Positions 62,014 through 64,000 of a stretch of DNA of 64,000 nt are shown here, piece by piece; the first letter of the stretch is position 1, and each line of letters begins with the position of its first letter. This stretch comes from Micromonospora phaseoli (lineage in GTDB: Bacteria > Actinomycetota > Actinomycetes > Mycobacteriales > Micromonosporaceae): assembly GCF_900109115.1 (NCBI RefSeq), contig NZ_FNYV01000009.1, forward strand, positions 124,001 to 188,000, written 5' to 3'. Both the position numbers and the translations under genes were made by a program. Below the pieces are notes generated by a model that was given only the letters and a program-made list of their open reading frames with translations, searched no databases and was not told the DNA's origin.

Positions 62014-63393
62014 TCAGCAGCCGGGGAGGTGGTCGATCAGGAAGCGCTCGACCTGGTCCAGGGCGATCCGCTCCTGGGTCATCGTGTCCCGGTTACGGAC
62101 GGTCACCGCATCGTCGTCCAGGGTGTCGAAGTCGACGGTGACGCAGAACGGGGTGCCGATCTCGTCCTGACGACGGTAGCGGCGGCCGATGGCCTGCGAG
62201 TCGTCGAACTCGACCACCCAGCGCTTGCGCAGCTGCGCGGCGAGGGCCTTCGCCTTGGGCGAGAGCGCCTCGTTACGCGACAGCGGCAGCACCGCCACCT
62301 TGACCGGGGCCAGCCGCGGGTCGAAGCGCATCACGGTCCGCTTGTCGACGCCGCCCTTGGTGTTCGGTGCCTCGTCCTCGTCGTACGCCTCGAGCAGGAA
62401 CGCCAGCACCGCGCGGGTGAGGCCGGCCGCCGGCTCGATCACGTACGGAATCCACCGTTCCTGCTTGGCCTGGTCGAAGTAGGAGAGGTCGACGCCGGAG
62501 TGCTTGCTGTGCGTGGACAGGTCGAAGTCGGTGCGGTTGGCGACGCCCTCCAGCTCGGCGAACTCGGTGCCGCCGAACTGGAACCGGTACTCGATGTCGA
62601 CGGTGCGCTTCGAGTAGTGGGAGAGCTTCTCCTTGGGGTGCTCGTGCAAGCGCAGGTTGTTCTCGGACAGACCGAGGTCGAGGTACCAGTTCCAACGCTC
62701 GGCGAGCCAGTACTCGTGCCACTGCTCGTCGGTGCCCGGCTCGACGAAGAACTCCATCTCCATCTGCTCGAACTCGCGGGTACGGAAGATGAAGTTGCCC
62801 GGGGTGATCTCGTTGCGGAACGACTTGCCGGTCTGCGCGATGCCGAACGGCGGCTTCTTGCGGGCGACGGTCTCCACGTTCCGGTAGTTGACGAAGATGC
62901 CCTGGGCGGTCTCCGGTCGCAGGTAGTGCAGGCCCTCGTCGCTCTCCACCGGGCCCAGGTAGGTCTTCATCAGGCCGTTGAACATCCGCGGCTCGGTGAA
63001 GGTGCCCTTGTTGCCGCAGTTGGGGCAGTTCAGCTCGGCCAGCGAGGTCGGCGGGCGACCGTGCTTGGCCTCGTACGCCTCCTCCAGGTGGTCGGCGCGG
63101 AACCGCTTGTGGCAGGACTGGCACTCGGTCAGCGGGTCGACGAAGGCGTCCAGGTGGCCCGAGGCGGCCCAGACGTCGCGGGCCAGGATCACCGCGGAGT
63201 CCAGGCCCACCACGTCGTCGCGCTGCTGGACCATGGTCTTCCACCACTGCCGGCGGACGTTCTCCTTGAGCTCCACCCCGAGCGGACCGTAGTCCCACGC
63301 CGACCGGGTGCCTCCGTAGATCTCGCTGGAGGGAAAGACGAAGCCTCGGCGCTTGGCGAGGCTGACGACGGCGTCGATTCGGTCGGCTGGCAT
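62014..63393 (-). CDS. glyS: Glycyl-tRNA synthetase
   Basis: A 459-aa class II synthetase of the alpha2 type. Motif region FVFPSSEIYGGTRSAWDYGPLG opens it; LRPETAQGIFVNY, FRNEITPGNFIFRTREFEQMEMEFF (motif 2; in parts) and YVIEPAAGLTRAVLAFL (motif 3) are present. A CxxC zinc pair (ECQSCHKR, NCPNCGNK) lies between. The C-terminal anticodon-binding domain has VAVLPLSRNEALSPKA. ATG 63393 has TAGGAGGAAAA upstream. Charges tRNA-Gly. Confidence 0.97.
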   Translation of the reverse strand: MPADRIDAVVSLAKRRGFVFPSSEIYGGTRSAWDYGPLGVELKENVRRQWWKTMVQQRDDVVGLDSAVILARDVWAASGHLDAFVDPLTECQSCHKRFRADHLEEAYEAKHGRPPTSLAELNCPNCGNKGTFTEPRMFNGLMKTYLGPVESDEGLHYLRPETAQGIFVNYRNVETVARKKPPFGIAQTGKSFRNEITPGNFIFRTREFEQMEMEFFVEPGTDEQWHEYWLAERWNWYLDLGLSENNLRLHEHPKEKLSHYSKRTVDIEYRFQFGGTEFAELEGVANRTDFDLSTHSKHSGVDLSYFDQAKQERWIPYVIEPAAGLTRAVLAFLLEAYDEDEAPNTKGGVDKRTVMRFDPRLAPVKVAVLPLSRNEALSPKAKALAAQLRKRWVVEFDDSQAIGRRYRRQDEIGTPFCVTVDFDTLDDDAVTVRNRDTMTQERIALDQVERFLIDHLPGC

Positions 63394-63506
63394 TTTTCCT
63401 CCTACGCCGACTGGCGGTCGGCGGGGACGTGGTGGGATGGATCGAACAGTCCGGGACAACGGTACGGCCGGTGTGGGCCCCGGCCCAGCACATTACCTGC
63501 GACCGG

Positions 63507-64000
63507 TCAGTTGACTCCGCAGACCTCCATGCCACCGGTCTGGCTGTCCTGTGCGAGCACGACCTGCTGCCGCTCCTGGCCACCGCCGGCGAAGGTCACC
63601 TCCACCGGCACGGTGAGGGTGGTGGTGTCCACCTCGCCGACCCGGTAGGCGGCGATCTGCGGCTCCGCGGCGCTGCGGCGCTCGAACTCCTGCCGGGATT
63701 CGCGTCGCCGGGCGTCCTCGCAGAGCTGGTCGTACGCCCGGCCGTACTCGCCGTCGGCGAGGGCCCGGTAGTAGTCCCCGGAGACCGTGCGGCCCTGCTC
63801 CTCGATCGCCTGCACCCCGCTGACCAGCAGGCCGACCACCGCGGTACCGCCGCCACCGCAACACAGCAGCAGGGCCAGCGCCCCGGCGCCCAGGCCGAGC
63901 CAGAGCCGGGACCGGCCTCCCTCGGTCGGTGGGGCCGCGAACGGCGGGGCCACCCCGGGCCCGGGCGGCGGCGCCGGTACGCCCGGGGTGGCGCCTTCCG
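63507..64000 (-). CDS. Pro/Gly-rich membrane-anchored hypothetical protein (5' end outside window)
   Basis: The frame is open to the right edge with a Pro/Gly-rich cytoplasmic stretch, so the true start is probably outside; GTG 63953 is an internal option. One transmembrane helix (LWLGLGAGALALLLCCGGGG) is followed by ~105 extracytoplasmic residues: DYYRALADGEYGRAYDQLCEDARRR, then VDTTTLTVPVEVTFAGG and QTGGMEVCGVN. This is the DUF4878/NTF2-like lipoprotein-type architecture common in actinobacteria. A Cys pair may form a disulfide. Function is unknown. Confidence 0.75.
   Translation of the reverse strand, partial: EGATPGVPAPPPGPGVAPPFAAPPTEGGRSRLWLGLGAGALALLLCCGGGGTAVVGLLVSGVQAIEEQGRTVSGDYYRALADGEYGRAYDQLCEDARRRESRQEFERRSAAEPQIAAYRVGEVDTTTLTVPVEVTFAGGGQERQQVVLAQDSQTGGMEVCGVN

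Noticed and set aside
63393..63506. T-box riboswitch ahead of glyS
   Set aside because: The short leader lacks the conserved T-box sequence and specifier hairpin, and space upstream of the start is small.

Overview
The window is very GC-rich, gene-dense chromosomal DNA from a filamentous actinobacterium. Multi-gene ATGA/TGATG-coupled operons, abundant GTG/TTG starts, an IdeR-type iron box, and a conservon-like kinase/roadblock pair all fit this. Protein character and an interspersed GGGGCCCC repeat suggest Micromonosporaceae, probably a marine Micromonospora relative (inference, no database search possible). No IS element, prophage, CRISPR array or rRNA operon is visible; two tRNA genes are present.

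Layout. 0-2.4 kb: 5'-truncated-by-window thioesterase-like gene, then a divergent pair made of an NDQ-motif rhodopsin (light-driven Na+ pump type) and a Brp/Blh beta-carotene cleavage enzyme that would make its retinal. 2.5-4.8 kb: four overlapping genes (PadR regulator, DUF1048, DrrA/DrrB-like exporter). 5-10.6 kb: tRNA(CAT), an M16-like membrane protein with a partner, an FAD oxidoreductase, tRNA-Asn, a YtxH-like protein. 10.8-18.4 kb: sugar genes: ROK regulator, TIM-barrel isomerase, and two large secreted multidomain proteins (ThuA/DUF1080/CBM/ricin; GSDH/PKD/CBM/ricin). The 3' ends of the last two are near-identical DNA and one ricin domain is frameshifted. 18.8-27.0 kb: an eight-gene ebo-type operon (inositol-phosphate-synthase-like, UbiA, two TIM barrels, EboA, TatD-like, phosphodiesterase, polyprenyl synthase). 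27.5-33.9 kb: sugar ABC importer with Gfo/Idh/MocA dehydrogenase, ROK regulator and a 26-bp palindromic operator. 33.9-35.0 kb: YihY/BrkB membrane protein. 35.5-42.6 kb: a TAXI-type TRAP transporter operon that also carries a NIT-domain histidine kinase, a roadblock protein and a second TAXI binding protein. 42.7-45.3 kb: a NodI/NodJ-like exporter. 45.4-63.4 kb: mostly housekeeping: dnaG, BCCT transporter, siderophore-interacting protein under an iron box, dGTPase, ppdK, GH20 hexosaminidase, secreted C39-like protein, dusB, glyS; 63.5-64 kb: a membrane-anchored protein that runs off the window.

How it fits together. The rhodopsin and Blh form a two-gene phototrophy unit. If the rhodopsin exports Na+, two transporter classes usually driven by Na+ are present in the same window (TRAP and BCCT). 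The ebo operon combines a prenyl-chain synthase, a UbiA prenyltransferase and a cyclitol-phosphate synthase, so a prenylated cyclitol-like membrane product is a reasonable hypothesis, but its product is unknown. The TRAP operon looks like a transporter wired to its own sensor. Five copies of a ~54-bp twin-palindrome repeat and several long perfect hairpins sit between operons.
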